Shown: piece by piece, positions 1 through 9,904 of the stretch | Layout: each line of letters opens with the position of its first letter | Numbering within the stretch: position 1 is the stretch's first letter | NCBI GenBank assembly: GCA_018857735.1 | Contig: JABMCL010000191.1 | Span: 1,312,501-1,376,500, forward strand | Length of the DNA: 64,000 nucleotides | Source: Alviniconcha marisindica | Lineage: Eukaryota > Mollusca > Gastropoda > Provannidae | Reading direction: 5' to 3' | The notes under the pieces: generated by a model | What the model was told of the DNA's origin: nothing | Seen by the model: only the letters and a program-made list of their open reading frames with translations | The model's database searches: none | Translations under genes and position numbers: made by a program

Positions 1-31
<31 letters not shown>
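1..31. repeat. (AG)n microsatellite
   Basis: Uninterrupted AG dinucleotide run at the window edge; it probably continues to the left. Confidence 0.95.
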
Positions 32-34
<3 letters not shown>

Positions 35-756
35 CGGAATACGGAAATTTTATTCAGTAAGGCCATAGCCCCATTTGAAGGGGAGTAAGCACAATAAACC
101 TTATAATACAATGCACACACAGCATTCAAGTTGCTGACTTTGGAATGTTGCAAATGAGCGAAGCCGAAGCGAAACCTTAGGTAGAGGAGAATAGTTATAA
201 TAACTTTCTTATTACGTAGTTCATCTTCATCTTGTATATCTCGTATCTTCTTCAAGTTCTTCATGATGGCAAGTTTTTTTTTTTGTTTTTTTTTTTCTCT
301 CTCTCTCTCTCTTTCTCTCTTCTGCTGAATGCTTTATACACAAAACAAGATTTTTCAGAGCTCGTTCATTTTGTGTAGCTAAGAGTAATGCCAACTGAAA
401 TTCACACGGGCTATTGCAATATTTGGGGTCTATAAACTCGTATCTTAACTCATCAGATGCAGGACAATATAGACTTCTCTCTCTCTCCAGTTGTTTTTCA
501 CTGCTATCTTTTTCATTTCCGTTTCCGTCGTTTTATATGTGATATTATTATTATCATCACTATTATCATTGTTATTGATGCTGTATCAACTCCCTGTTTC
601 TGTCCGTCTTGCCACAGAAACTCCCTGTTTTTGTCCGTCTTGCCACAGAAACTCCCTGTGTTTGTCCCTCTTCCATGAAAACCTTTCTTTTCATTTTTTT
701 TTTCTTCAGTCCCATTTCTCTGTCAGTACAAGATTGAACTCTTGCTTACCGCCATT
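32..756. other. Non-genic stretch with a 31-bp tandem repeat
   Basis: No gene is seen. A T-rich/(CT)n tract lies near 276-319. At 590-675 a 31-bp unit beginning TCCCTGTTT and containing GTCCGTCTTGCCACAGAAAC is repeated about 2.6 times, starting at 591, 622 and 653. Short open frames across it have no recognisable protein features. Confidence 0.6.
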
Positions 757-1007
757 TTGAAGGGTCTTTACCTCCTTATCTTTCTTCATCTCTCTGCACT
801 TATGAACCGTCTCGCTCTCTCCGATCTTCTAATGAAAAGCTGCTAAAAATTCCAAAGCGAAATCTCAAATCATTTGGACAACGTTCTTTCAGTTTCATGG
901 CACCATCTCTCTGGAATTCTCTGCCGGCCACTCTAAGAAATGTACCAACATTGTCTCAATTCAAATCGCAGCTAAAAACGTTCTTGCTTGCCAAGGCCTT
1001 CCTGTAG
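757..1007 (+). pseudogene. LINE ORF2 C-terminal remnant (CR1/L2-type RT tail)
   Basis: One frame reads through a typical end of a CR1/L2-type LINE reverse-transcriptase polyprotein: a Tyr-Leu-Ser stretch, a basic segment, then SFSFMAPSLWNSLP and FKSQLKTFLLAK before TAG at 1005-1007. The APSLWNSLP block followed by an FK..LKTFL helix is a hallmark of the C-terminus of these LINEs. RT motifs are absent, so it is a 5'-truncated fragment. The clade is tentative because only the tail is present. Confidence 0.75.
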
Positions 1008-1253
1008 AATCTGAAGAAAGGTGTGTCTGTGTGTGGCAGCTGAATGTAGATGGATGCATATGGATAGGGAGATGGGGGAGGGAAGGGGGGAGGGAGAGAG
1101 CATGAGAGATCTAGGCAAGAGAAGGAGTCACGGGTTGGTTGGGTGAAAAGAGAGACTCAAATTGGTATCGTTGTTTGAGATCGTTGTTTGAGATTATTAA
1201 TATTTTGTTAATTGTTGTATGAGTGGACGAGCGGAAACTGGTGTGCGCATGTC

Positions 1254-1255
<2 letters not shown>

Positions 1256-1329
<74 letters not shown>

Positions 1330-1494
1330 GTTTCGATAGGCGATAATGTGGTAATTAAAGCTACAATAATTAAGGTTTTGTTTGCTGAAATGTATGTTAA
1401 TGTGGTTTTTGTGATAAGATGTTTGTACAGCGCAGTGATTAAAGAATAGCGCTTTATAAGAATTATTATTATTATTATACGCGCGCGCGCGCGC

Positions 1495-1560
<66 letters not shown>
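1256..1560. repeat. (GT)n and (CG)n microsatellites around a LINE/SINE-type 3' tail
   Basis: (GT)n at 1256-1329; (CG)n at 1482-1494; (GT)n again at 1497-1560. Between them, 1422-1480 reads TTGTACAGCGC, then AATAGCGCTTTATAAG and (ATT)n. This tail type recurs at 4161-4215 and, in altered form, at 6690-6765. Open frames across the runs code only Cys-Val or His-Thr repeats. Confidence 0.9.
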
Positions 1561-1565
<5 letters not shown>

Positions 1566-1569
1566 AAGA

Positions 1570-1725
1570 TTTTTGGACCCCGCAGTTCGACGAAACCCCG
1601 AACTAGGTTCGCGAAGCAAAAGTTCGCCCAATTAAGAACCAACTGTGTTCGCCGAACTTTTTTCAGGTTCGACGAATAACCCCACCTAGGTTCGCGAAGC
1701 AAATGTTCACTTATTAAGAACAGGC
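1570..1725 (+). mobile_element. TTCG-rich inverted-repeat (MITE-like) module, right-end copy
   Basis: Starts at TTTTTGGACCCC and ends in AAGAACAGGC followed by TTAA (1726-1729). It matches the right part of the complete copy at 3027-3629, with the same GTTCGCGAAGCAAAAGTTCG-type subunits. No coding capacity. After both copies the flank shares CGGGTAACGTCAAGT, so homology may extend past the presumed terminus or reflect a larger duplication. Confidence 0.6.
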
Positions 1726-2123
1726 TTAACGGCTAAGCGCAGCCTCTTTGGTCTTGTTCCTCGGGTAACGTCAAGTCTTGCTCGTTCAGAACTCCAAAGA
1801 GGCCTCGGCGTAAAACAGGCGAGGCACAATACTTGACGCTGTTTTGTACATCCAGTCCCGATAATCGTCACTCGCGAAACTCCAGTTTAAAAATACAAAG
1901 ATTTAACTTTTTGTATTTGAACTCTTGTACTTGTTAGAACGACAGTTAAAACGACAGTTAAAGAAATGCGTGTACCCGCGCCCATATTTCATACAATGGG
2001 AGAGATATACTTTATTTTTTTTTATTTTTTATTTTTTATTTTTTTTTAAAGAATTATTATTATTAAAATCTTGCTATCAAAAAAGATTTCTACATTTGCT
2101 CTCCAACCAAATTTTCTGCATTG

Positions 2124-2125
<2 letters not shown>

Positions 2126-2187
<62 letters not shown>

Positions 2188-2200
2188 CACAACACAACAC

Positions 2201-2240
<40 letters not shown>

Positions 2241-2286
2241 ACACACACACACACAACCGACAACACACTCAGAACTACCCTTCTGC

Positions 2287-2332
<46 letters not shown>

Positions 2333-2341
2333 CAACAACAT
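2126..2341. repeat. (CA)n plus (AAT)n/(AAC)n microsatellite
   Basis: (CA)n with AACAC interruptions at 2126-2255, then (AAT)n at about 2288-2329 and (AAC)n to 2341. Confidence 0.95.
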
Positions 2342-2541
2342 TTCTTAAAAATCACAAAATGTATTATTTCGTTTCGCACATTACGGGGTGGTGGGGTGGT
2401 GGGGTGGGGGACAATAAAAAATAATAAAAAATCTCGGAGTAAAATTCGAGCGGGAGTAATACTGGCATTTTCGGGTTATGGGAATGTTTTCGTGATAGGG
2501 ACAGTAAAGAGTGCGTACGCGGATTTTACTCGGAGTAAATC

Positions 2542-3010
2542 TGGCGTGGGGAGTTCTGTTCAGTGGTTAAAACGCCTGATTCGTGATCGAAAGGTCGCGG
2601 GTTCGAATCCCTGCAGGAGCGGCGGGAGAATTATCTTCTCCATCGTCAGCTTTCAGTACCGACTCTTATTTCGGTATCAGTTCCACCCCCGTGTTACCGC
2701 AGTAGCACGTAAAAGACCCCCGTCATTCTGCCAAAAGTGCAGGTGGCAGGTTACAGCTAAAACGCATGCACCTTACGTATGTGGCTCTGCATGAAGTGGC
2801 ATGGTGCATGTTTGTATGGTGTACACAGAACGCGCCGAGATGGCAGCAGTTTCATGTGGCACCAGCCATGCCAGCGCTAAGTCCACCACTTCGGTGGATA
2901 TTCAAAAACGCGCAGTTAAAAGCTGTTCACTCATGCAAAATCACATGCGAGCGAAGTGAGTCTGCTCGAGAGCGGAGAATAGCGCTGTATGAAAACGACC
3001 AACAACGACA
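2542..3010 (+). mobile_element. tRNA-derived SINE, family 1
   Basis: The head (about 2545-2630) has a degenerate A box (GTTCTGTTCAGTGG) and a good B box (GGTTCGAATCC), as in an RNA polymerase III tRNA promoter. The body matches the copy at 52905-53385, including GCAGTAGCACGTAAAA and CAAAAGTGCAGGTGGCAGG. The 3' part has a GCTC/GAGC hairpin and AATAGCGCTGTATGAAAA, resembling LINE tails near 1430, 4165 and 6700. Copy length is about 470 bp. The TTAA-flanked element at 3027 starts just after it. Confidence 0.8.
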
Positions 3011-3026
3011 CGGGACTGCGTCTTAA

Positions 3027-3629
3027 GCCCGTTCTTAACTGGGCGAATGTTTGTTCGCCGAACATACTTCGGACAGTTCGACGAACTATGATTCGTTTCT
3101 TAACTGAACTTTTAGTTCGCCGAACATGGTTCGGACAGTTCGAAGAATTTACATGTTCTCAACTGACTTGTAATGAGATGCAAGCTTCGGCCCGAACTTG
3201 CGGCAGACGCGCAGCAGACAGCATGATCGAAAATGTAGGCTAAAGTCAAATCAATATATTTTAATCATCCCTCACAGGGTAATTCAACTCAACTACTATC
3301 TCATTCTGGGTCTCCGAGACAAGGCTGCGCCTCCCACATGTCAACAAATAAACAAATTCCCTCCGAAGCGAGTGAAGAACCTAGCGACATCGTCATCCAT
3401 TTTTATTTTTATATTTTCTTCATCCACAGGAGAGCTCTGCTCTCAGCCAATCAGAGGCAATGATCGTCGAATAGGCGAATGTTCCCAGAACATGTTGAGC
3501 GAAGCTTTTGGACCCCGAATATAGCTTCGACGAATACTTCCAACTAGGTTCGCGAAGAAAAGTTCGCCCAATTAAGAACCAACTAGGTTCGCCGAATACT
3601 TCCAACTAGGTTCGCAATTAAGAACGGGC
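3027..3629 (+). mobile_element. Non-autonomous TTAA-flanked inverted-repeat element (MITE-like)
   Basis: Left end GCCCGTTCTTAA is preceded by TTAA (3023-3026); right end TTAAGAACGGGC is its inverted complement and is followed by TTTA. The interior has short palindromic units such as GTTCGCCGAAC. No transposase is encoded. It looks modular: the copy at 1570-1725 starts, and the inverted copy at 21641-22112 stops, at the same TTTTGGACCC boundary (about 3508). TTAA flanks suggest TTAA-targeted insertion as in piggyBac, but the termini are not piggyBac-like, so the superfamily is open. Confidence 0.65.
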
Positions 3630-3952
3630 TTTACAGTTTAGCTTGTTACGGGTAACGTCAAGTTAAATTTGCCGAGGAATACTTTTTCGCGTATTTTTCA
3701 TCGGATGTCCGAACACTTTTTCTGTGTTGAGAAGTAGAACCTGTAACCAGTATATTTATAGTATAAGCCAGTAACAGACAATTATACCCCGTGCGAAACG
3801 CCTTGTGGGCAAGTGTCACACATTATTAACGATGTGCAGTACGTGAATTGAGCTCCGCTGCCCTTCCTCCAAACTCGGCCGCAAATGATTACCTTTACAG
3901 AGACCAGTCTATCTACAGAAATCGCCCGAGGGGGGACTGGCTGGAGCACGCG

Positions 3953-3993
3953 CACGCGCGCGCGTGTGGTGTGAGTGTGTGTGTGTGTGTGTG
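3953..3993. repeat. CG/GT microsatellite
   Basis: Alternating purine-pyrimidine run, GCGC changing to GTGT. Confidence 0.85.
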
Positions 3994-4160
3994 TTTGTAA
4001 CTGTATACAATCATATATATTGTTTGCTGGGTGATATTTTTGTTGTGGACTTTTATACTCGTTTGTTGAAATGCACGTTAATGTGTTGTTTTTTCGTTGT
4101 TGGTTTTTGTTGTTCTTGTTATTTTGTTTGTTATTTTGTTTTGGGGGGTTGGGTTGCTTG

Positions 4161-4215
4161 TACAGCGCACTCTAACTCGGTTGGGAAATAGCGCTTTATG
4201 AGAATTATCTATTAT
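4161..4215 (+). repeat. LINE/SINE-type 3' tail
   Basis: TTGTACAGCGC, a spacer, then AATAGCGCTTTATGAG. Same layout as the tail near 1422-1480, without attached coding sequence. Confidence 0.5.
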
Positions 4216-4353
4216 CATTATTTTTATAGCTCTCACGCTGACAGCGCCCTCCGTAAAAATTGCGAAACATTTGAGTACTATGACAGTGGAAGCAGAATAG
4301 CGTCGAAGAACGCACATAAACGTCGGGCGCGTCTGCCCCTGGCAAACATAGCT

Positions 4354-4555
4354 CCGTCTTGAATGGAACGATTTGGGTTGTATTTGTGCTGCGGTAAAAC
4401 ATTAGTTCCGTCTTGAATGGAACGATTTGGGTTGTATTTGTGCTGCGGTAAAACATTAGTTCCGTCTTGAATGGAACGATTTGGGTTGTATTTGTGCTGC
4501 GGTAAAACATTAGTTCCGTCTTGATTGGAACGATTTGGGTTGTATTTGTGCTGGC
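4354..4555. repeat. 54-bp minisatellite, about 3.8 copies
   Basis: Near-identical units start at 4354, 4408, 4462 and 4516. The period is a multiple of three, so a frame stays open on the minus strand (4205-4576); that frame only repeats the unit and is not evidence of a gene. Confidence 0.9.
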
Positions 4556-4964
4556 GTAAGCAATGTGAGTGGTCACAAGAGAAACGCAGCCTGATGCAAT
4601 TTGAGTTTGTAGGTTACAAACTTAGCCTACGGCTATTAATTTTGAGCTCCAATGAAAAACAAAGGACAGGGTGGGTGTGTGGGTGTTTGTGTGTGTGTGT
4701 TGTGTTTTTTGTTTATTTTGTTTACCTATAAGCGTAACCAATTATGGCAGTGGTTGGAGGAAGGCGTAAACCGATGCTTGGAGTGTGGAACTTTAGTGAT
4801 GTAGAGCAACATAAAGGTAAGATCGATGACGCTGTCGGCCGGCAGTAGCCTAGTAGCGGCGGGATAAGGCAGTAATGGTCGACTGTGATTGGCGGTCCAT
4901 GCCACAGTGGACGGAGAAGAGACTACAGTCATTGACCGTTGCCATGACTCATCTCTCTCTCTCC

Positions 4965-5335
4965 CACATCACCACGGTACGCGAGGGACAGCTAAACCGG
5001 GTCAAGGACCCGGCCACAGACAGTCGTAGGTCACTCGCTTGTCACACGGACCTTCCAATCGCCAGAGTTGGCCGAGGGAACCGGGAACCTCGGTCATCGT
5101 GTGAGAAGCTCCTCGAAGTCCCAAAGCGTAGCTCTAAAACGTTCAGGGAGGGTTCCTTCAGCTTTCTTGCGCCTTCTGTCTGGAACTCTCTGCCATCCGA
5201 CGTCAGAAATTCTTCTACTCTCCCGCTGTTTCAATCAAGACTCACTTGTTCATTACAGCTTCCTGCAAGTAGGATATTTTGCAGTCTTCAGCCCCCACGT
5301 GATATGCGGGCGTTGATGCTTCCTGAGTGTTTTGT
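4965..5335 (+). pseudogene. LINE ORF2 C-terminal remnant
   Basis: The frame contains SFSFLAPSVWNSLPSDVR followed by a short amphipathic LPLFQSRL segment, the usual C-terminal block of CR1/L2-type LINE proteins. Upstream residues (ACHTDLPIARVGRG) fit the basic linker before that block. RT motifs are missing. The frame then runs into a (GA)n tract. It differs in sequence from the remnant at 757-1007, so it is a separate subfamily. Confidence 0.7.
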
Positions 5336-5342
5336 TTCACGA

Positions 5343-5345
<3 letters not shown>

Positions 5346-5390
<45 letters not shown>

Positions 5391-5502
5391 GGGAGCAGGA
5401 GAAATAGGGGGAGGGAGAGAGAATGTGTGTGAGAAAAAGAGAAAGAAGTGTGTGTGGGGGGAGGAGGAGAAAGTAAGAATGGGCAATAGGCCTACATGTG
5501 TA

Positions 5503-5576
<74 letters not shown>
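5346..5576. repeat. (GA)n, (GT)n and (CT)n microsatellites
   Basis: (GA)n 5346-5388; purine-rich 5389-5470; (GT)n 5507-5540 joined to (CT)n 5541-5576. The next LINE remnant begins almost at the end of the CT run. Confidence 0.95.
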
Positions 5577-5579
<3 letters not shown>

Positions 5580-6387
5580 CATGTCAAAAAACAACAACAC
5601 CTGTTTCTTGTTTCTCAACTGCAACATATCATCAACATCGACACCAGAAAACTCTTCTACAACGCTCACATAAAACCTCACATCGGTTATGCGTCAGTAG
5701 TATGGAATGGCTGTGGCGAGGTACACTTAAAAAAACTGAACTCCCTACATCGAAGGGCAGGCAAATGAATCCTTCCTGATCCTTCCCTATCTACAGAGCA
5801 AAAGATGAGTGCACTTGGAATTTTAAACCTACCGCAACAGCTCGCTTACAATAAAGAAATATTTATGCATAAAGTTCTTAATAATAATTCCCCAAATTAC
5901 CTGGCACAACTCTTTATTAGTCACCAGTCCCACTACACCAACTCCAGGAATAACTTCTACGTGCCAAGACCAAGGCTTAACTTATTTAAAACTAGAATAT
6001 CCTTCGCTGCATCGTCCCTCTGGAACTCCCTGCCTCAAAATGTAAAGTCATGTATTTCTCTTCCTTGTTTCAAACGTAATCTGCACACATATATCTGAGA
6101 ATAACCTTTCGTCAAATTTGGACGGATTTTTTTAAATCATACGTTTGCCTAAAAAAAAGAAAAAAAGAATGTTGTATCATGTATGCCCATGAAAGAAATT
6201 TATTTCTGATGTTTCTGCACATTTGTAGGAACTATGAAACTGCATTAATCAACTGTTTAATCGTGCTTATAATCTTTGTTTGTGGTATTGTGTTTATTTG
6301 TGTTTGTAGTATAGCAAGGACTGACTGTTAGATAGGTCCAAATGGACCTATCCTTGAGTATTAAAGTTTTCGAGTTCGAGTTCGAGT
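5580..6387 (+). mobile_element. 5'-truncated CR1/Jockey-like LINE with 3' UTR and tail
   Basis: Coding part 5585-6098 with a frame change near 5770: KLFYNAHIKPHIGYASVVWN, LKKLNSLHRRA, then AASSLWNSLPQNVK and FKRNLHTYI before the stop. These are the thumb/connection region and C-terminus of a LINE RT protein; catalytic RT motifs are upstream and lost. The 3' UTR ends in GTATTAAAGTTTTCGAGTTC with repeated GTTCGA. A second copy of the last ~400 bp is at 54117-54520. The family also matches the split element at 51733-53458 (HIxxHIxYxS... motif). Confidence 0.8.
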
Positions 6388-6409
6388 CCCTCCCTCTCTC
6401 TGTGTCTTG

Positions 6410-6480
6410 GTCTGTCTGTCTGTCTCTGTTTGTCTGTCTGTCTGTCTGTCTGCCTGCCTGCCTGCCTGTCTGATGTCTGT

Positions 6481-6513
<33 letters not shown>

Positions 6514-6560
6514 TGTCTGTCTGCCTGCCTGCCTGTCTGTCTCTGTCTCACTGTGTCTGT
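6410..6560. repeat. (CTGT)n/(CTGC)n microsatellite
   Basis: Tetranucleotide CTGT runs alternating with CTGC (TGCC) runs, then CTCTGT. Flanking (CT)n follows. Confidence 0.95.
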
Positions 6561-6639
6561 CTCTGTCTCTCTCTGTCTCTGTGCGTAGTAACTTTGTACA
6601 CTGTTTTATATCATTGCAATGTGTTTGTGTTATAGAGTA

Positions 6640-6765
6640 GTTTTGCTCGCTGTTCTACAAGTACCTGTTTTATACAAGTACAATTTATTAAGTATTGAGC
6701 TCGCCGAGCGGGGAATAGCGCTATAGAAAATGGATGTATTATTATTTATTATTATAAAACTGCCT
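6640..6765 (+). mobile_element. LINE/SINE 3' tail fragment
   Basis: GAGCTCGCCGAGCGGGGAAT (a GCTC/GAGC hairpin) followed by AGCGCTATAGAAA and (ATT)n. Very close to the 3' end of SINE family 1 at 2950-3000 and 53335-53370. No coding sequence attached. Confidence 0.55.
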
Positions 6766-7500
6766 GTGGCTACAGGACTGTAACTGGAGTAAAACTCTTG
6801 AGGCAAGCTGATGCTCTTCGTCGGTTTCTACGACGCACAGAGCGTCTGAAACTCAATCTGAGCTTTTGGTGGTTGTCGGTCATGTGGGTATGGATGATAT
6901 TACTTACTGTCCGGCGACAACGGGTGCTGAACTAGTTTGTTCTCAATGTCGGTTTTGGTTCCGACGGAAATTTTGTAAACTGACCAACATAATTAATAAG
7001 TTTCATATTTATTGAGTTTTGTTGAAACCCTACAGTGGTGCCTGTTAGACAGAAACTTTAGGCAAAATAGGCCAGAGGCTAAGGAACTCAGTGGTTTAAA
7101 CAGAATTTATTCGTACAACCTAATCATAAACTCAACAAACAAGTACAGGAAACACAAAGAAATGTGCTTATTTGAGTGTTACCTATAGATTAAAAAAATA
7201 AAAAAAATAAAAAAGAGAAAAAGTAACATATACATTTACGATGGCAAGATGGCAAATTATTGTCAAAAATCAAAGGCAACAATACAAAAGCCAAAAAGCA
7301 CAAAAAACGGGAGGGGGGGGGGGAAGGAGCAGGTCTACAATGGTTAAATTGTTCCTTTCTAAAAAGACCAAAATTTTAAAATGAAACTTTTATGTAGGTC
7401 AGTTTACAAGGTCTAATTTAAGTTGCTAAGAGCAAGTCGAAGTCTACAATGGTTAACTAGTTCGTTTCTAAAAAGACAAATAACTAACCGAATGGTCTAG
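6766..7500. other. No gene recognised; A-rich with a short poly-G
   Basis: 6766-7080 has no recognisable frame. 7180-7330 is A-rich with a G run near 7312. The phrase GTCTACAATGGTTAA recurs at about 7333 and 7443 in a weak ~110-bp repeat. Confidence 0.4.
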
Positions 7501-7523
7501 TCAATTTTAACATAATTATTGAT

Positions 7524-7658
<135 letters not shown>

Positions 7659-7746
7659 GCATATACTTTTTCGCTTGTTTCATAAATACATTTAAGCAGG
7701 TTTTTACAGATTCACAAGCGGTCAGTTTGGTACAAAAAATCGTGGA

Positions 7747-7985
7747 CTATAGCAACCAAATTTTTTTTACAAATTGGTGTAAATGTAGCTGGTCGTTTCC
7801 AAACAGAAGTGTGTTGATGTTTCTTTCGTTCATTTTTATTTTATTAATGGTTTTATTTCTAATAATATAAATAGGACAATTTAGTAGGAAATGCTCGGAT
7901 GTTTCTGCGGTATATCCGCATGAACATATGGGGTCATCTAACAGGTGGCGTCTGAACAAGCCATACTTTGAGTTGCTTACAGGGC
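7747..7985 (-). pseudogene. LINE ORF2 C-terminal Cys/His remnant
   Basis: On the minus strand the frame reads YGLFRRHLLDDPICSCG then ETSEHFLLNCPIY. This C-x-C...H...C pattern is the zinc-knuckle-like C-terminus of several LINE ORF2 proteins (I/Jockey-type and RTE-like). About 75 residues remain. A polyG-rich boundary separates it from the plus-strand LINE at 8042, so the two are independent insertions. Confidence 0.65.
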
Positions 7986-8041
7986 TGGGGATAGAGGGGC
8001 GGGGGGGGGGTGAAGGGGAGTATAGCGGGGATGCAATTTAA

Positions 8042-9116
8042 CTCTTCGATCTCATTTCTGGTCATCGAGACTCTGCTAACACTACAGTTAGAGTTCTTTT
8101 TATGGATTTTTCATCAGCGTTCAGTAGCATTCAACCACATGTTTTGATAAAAAGGCTCTTGGATCTTTAGGTAAACACAGATCTTGTTCTGTGGATCAGA
8201 CAGTTTCTATGCGATCGGCCACAACGCGTCCGTCTGAACTCACGTCTGTGTGACCTGCCTGTGCTGTCAGAGGAACTTGGTTTAAACACTGGTGTTCCTC
8301 AAGGGTGCGTCCTCTCTCCTGTCTTATTTTCTGTTTATACAAATGAATACATTTGTAACAACCCTGTTCTCATTTTGATCAAGTATGCAGATGATATGGC
8401 CCTGATTAGTATTCTCAAAAACGACTTTTCTACTTCTCAATACGTTTTGTAGATAGACATGTTAAATGATTGGTTTAAGTCAAGCTTCTGGAGCTTAATG
8501 AATGAATCAAAACTAATGAACTGATTTTTGGAAGTAGGAATAACAGTGACAGATGTAAGCAAATATAATTAAATGGACAGAAAGTGGAAGTTGTTGATAG
8601 CTTCAAGTATCTTGGTACTGTTGTTGACCAAAAGCTGACCTTCACTCAACATGTTGATTTTGTATTTAAGAAAGCTCACCAACGTCAGTCTTTTTCTTCT
8701 TCGAAAGTTGAAATACTTCGGCGTTAGTCAGGGTATTCTTGAGATGGTGTATAGAAGTTTGATTGAAAGTATTCAGGCGTTCAACATTGTAACTTGGTTC
8801 GGTGCTCTCGCTGTAAGAAACAAAGCCAGACTGTCCCGTGTAGTTAACACAGCCAGCAAGGTCACTGGGTGCAGCCAGATTCCGCTTTCTGATGTTTATG
8901 CCAAGGCGATGAAAAGGAAAGCATCCCAGATTATTACACCCTCTTCACCCACTGATCAGACGACTCCCGTCAGGCAGACGTTTTAAAGTTCCCTTGGCAC
9001 AAAAGAACAGCTACAAGAAACCATTCATTCTGAGTGCCATAGCAGTTTTAAATGCAAATTCATTTAGATGCAGGACCTACCCTGGTGGAAGAGAAGCATA
9101 CTTGCTGCAGATTTGA
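8042..9116 (+). pseudogene. CR1/L2-superfamily LINE reverse transcriptase, decayed
   Basis: RT motifs in order: motif A VLFMDFSSAF (about 8090-8120), LWIRQFLCDRPQRVRLN, motif B NTGVPQGCVLSPVLFSVYTN (about 8287-8345), motif C KYADDMALI (about 8382-8408), and the C-terminal LPSGRRFKVP segment before the stop near 9116. Catalytic Asp residues (D of motif A, DD of YADD) are kept, but in-frame stops (about 8170 and 8450) and several frameshifts kill the frame. The N-terminal endonuclease is absent. Classification rests on motif A (MDFSSAF) and the LPSGRR tail; the exact clade needs a tree. Confidence 0.85.
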
Positions 9117-9510
9117 GTCTGTGTTCACAGAAGAGGCATAATCTATTAATTACTTGGTGATAAGGATTGTTCATTATAAGCTGCTGCTGTAGTCTCTGCC
9201 TTCTTAAATGTTGTGGTGTGTGGTAACTTGATCAGTTGGTGCTGATGTAGTAAATGGAGTTTTTAAATGTGATATTATTAGTTATATCAGCTGTTGTGTT
9301 AATTCATTTAGATGCAGAGCCTACTCTTATAGAAGAGAAGCATACTTGCTGCAGATCTGAGTCTGTGTGCACAGAAGAGGCATAATCTACTTGGTGATAA
9401 GGATATTGCCTTCTTAAATTGTGTAGTGTGTGGTAACTTGATCAGTTGATACTGACGTAGTAAATGGAGTTTTTAAGTATGATATTATTAGTTATATCAG
9501 CTGTTGTATT
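9057..9510 (+). repeat. Tandem duplication of LINE ORF end plus 3' UTR
   Basis: Copy 1 9057-9300 and copy 2 9301-9510 both start AATTCATTTAGATGCAG and contain GAAGCATACTTGCTGCAGAT and GATATTATTAGTTATATCAG. Copy 2 lacks about 35 bp. The first copy includes the LINE stop codon, so the event happened in, or after insertion of, the element. Confidence 0.85.
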
Positions 9511-9689
9511 ATGGTGGTTTGTTTAGTAGGTCAAATAGCAGTTATTATGTTAAAGGAAACAATTGGTGATCTCTTTTCATGTTTTATTGTAATAATTTTA
9601 TAATAATTGTATTTAATATTTTATTATGTTAAAAGAGATGTTTGGATGTATGTGGAAGCTAAATGGGGTAAATGTGTTTTGTGTGTGTT

Positions 9690-9755
9690 GTGGGAGGGGG
9701 GGATGTGTGTGTGTGGGTGGGGGGGAGGGGGGGAGGGGGGGGGGGTATCAGTGAG
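9690..9755 (+). repeat. G-rich (GGGGGGA)n / GT tract
   Basis: Runs of 5-9 G separated by A or T; it could form a G-quadruplex on the plus strand. Confidence 0.7.
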
Positions 9756-9790
9756 AATGAAAGCAAGGAAATTGGAATGACAAAACAATT

Positions 9791-9904
9791 ATGGCGGCGA
9801 CTTCAGCCGACAGGGATCATATAGAAACGAATGAACAGCTTTTGTTAGATTTTCGTCAAGATGACACGGTGGGCCCGTGGGAATGTACAGTGGCATTTCG
9901 CTAG
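9791..9904 (+). CDS. Small ORF or possible first exon (37 aa), unrecognised
   Basis: An ATG in good context (CAATTATGGCGGC) starts a 37-codon frame with an N-terminus MAATSADRDHIETNEQ and codon use unlike the flanks. It ends TTTCGCTAG directly before GTATGT, so the last bases CTAG|GTATGT also fit a splice donor consensus, although in this frame the TAG is a stop. It may be a terminal small ORF, an exon read in another frame, or chance. No domain is recognised and no promoter box is obvious apart from the G-rich tract upstream. Confidence 0.25.
   Translation: MAATSADRDHIETNEQLLLDFRQDDTVGPWECTVAFR

Noticed and set aside
1197..1702. Poly-His-Thr and poly-Cys-Val proteins
   Set aside because: Translation of (GT)n/(CA)n microsatellites; the same applies at 2.1, 12.3, 33.3, 46.6, 50.9, 51.6, 52.3, 57.7 and 60.0 kb.
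4205..4576. Minus-strand repeat protein with 18-residue units
   Set aside because: It arises from the 54-bp minisatellite; only tandem-unit sequence is encoded.
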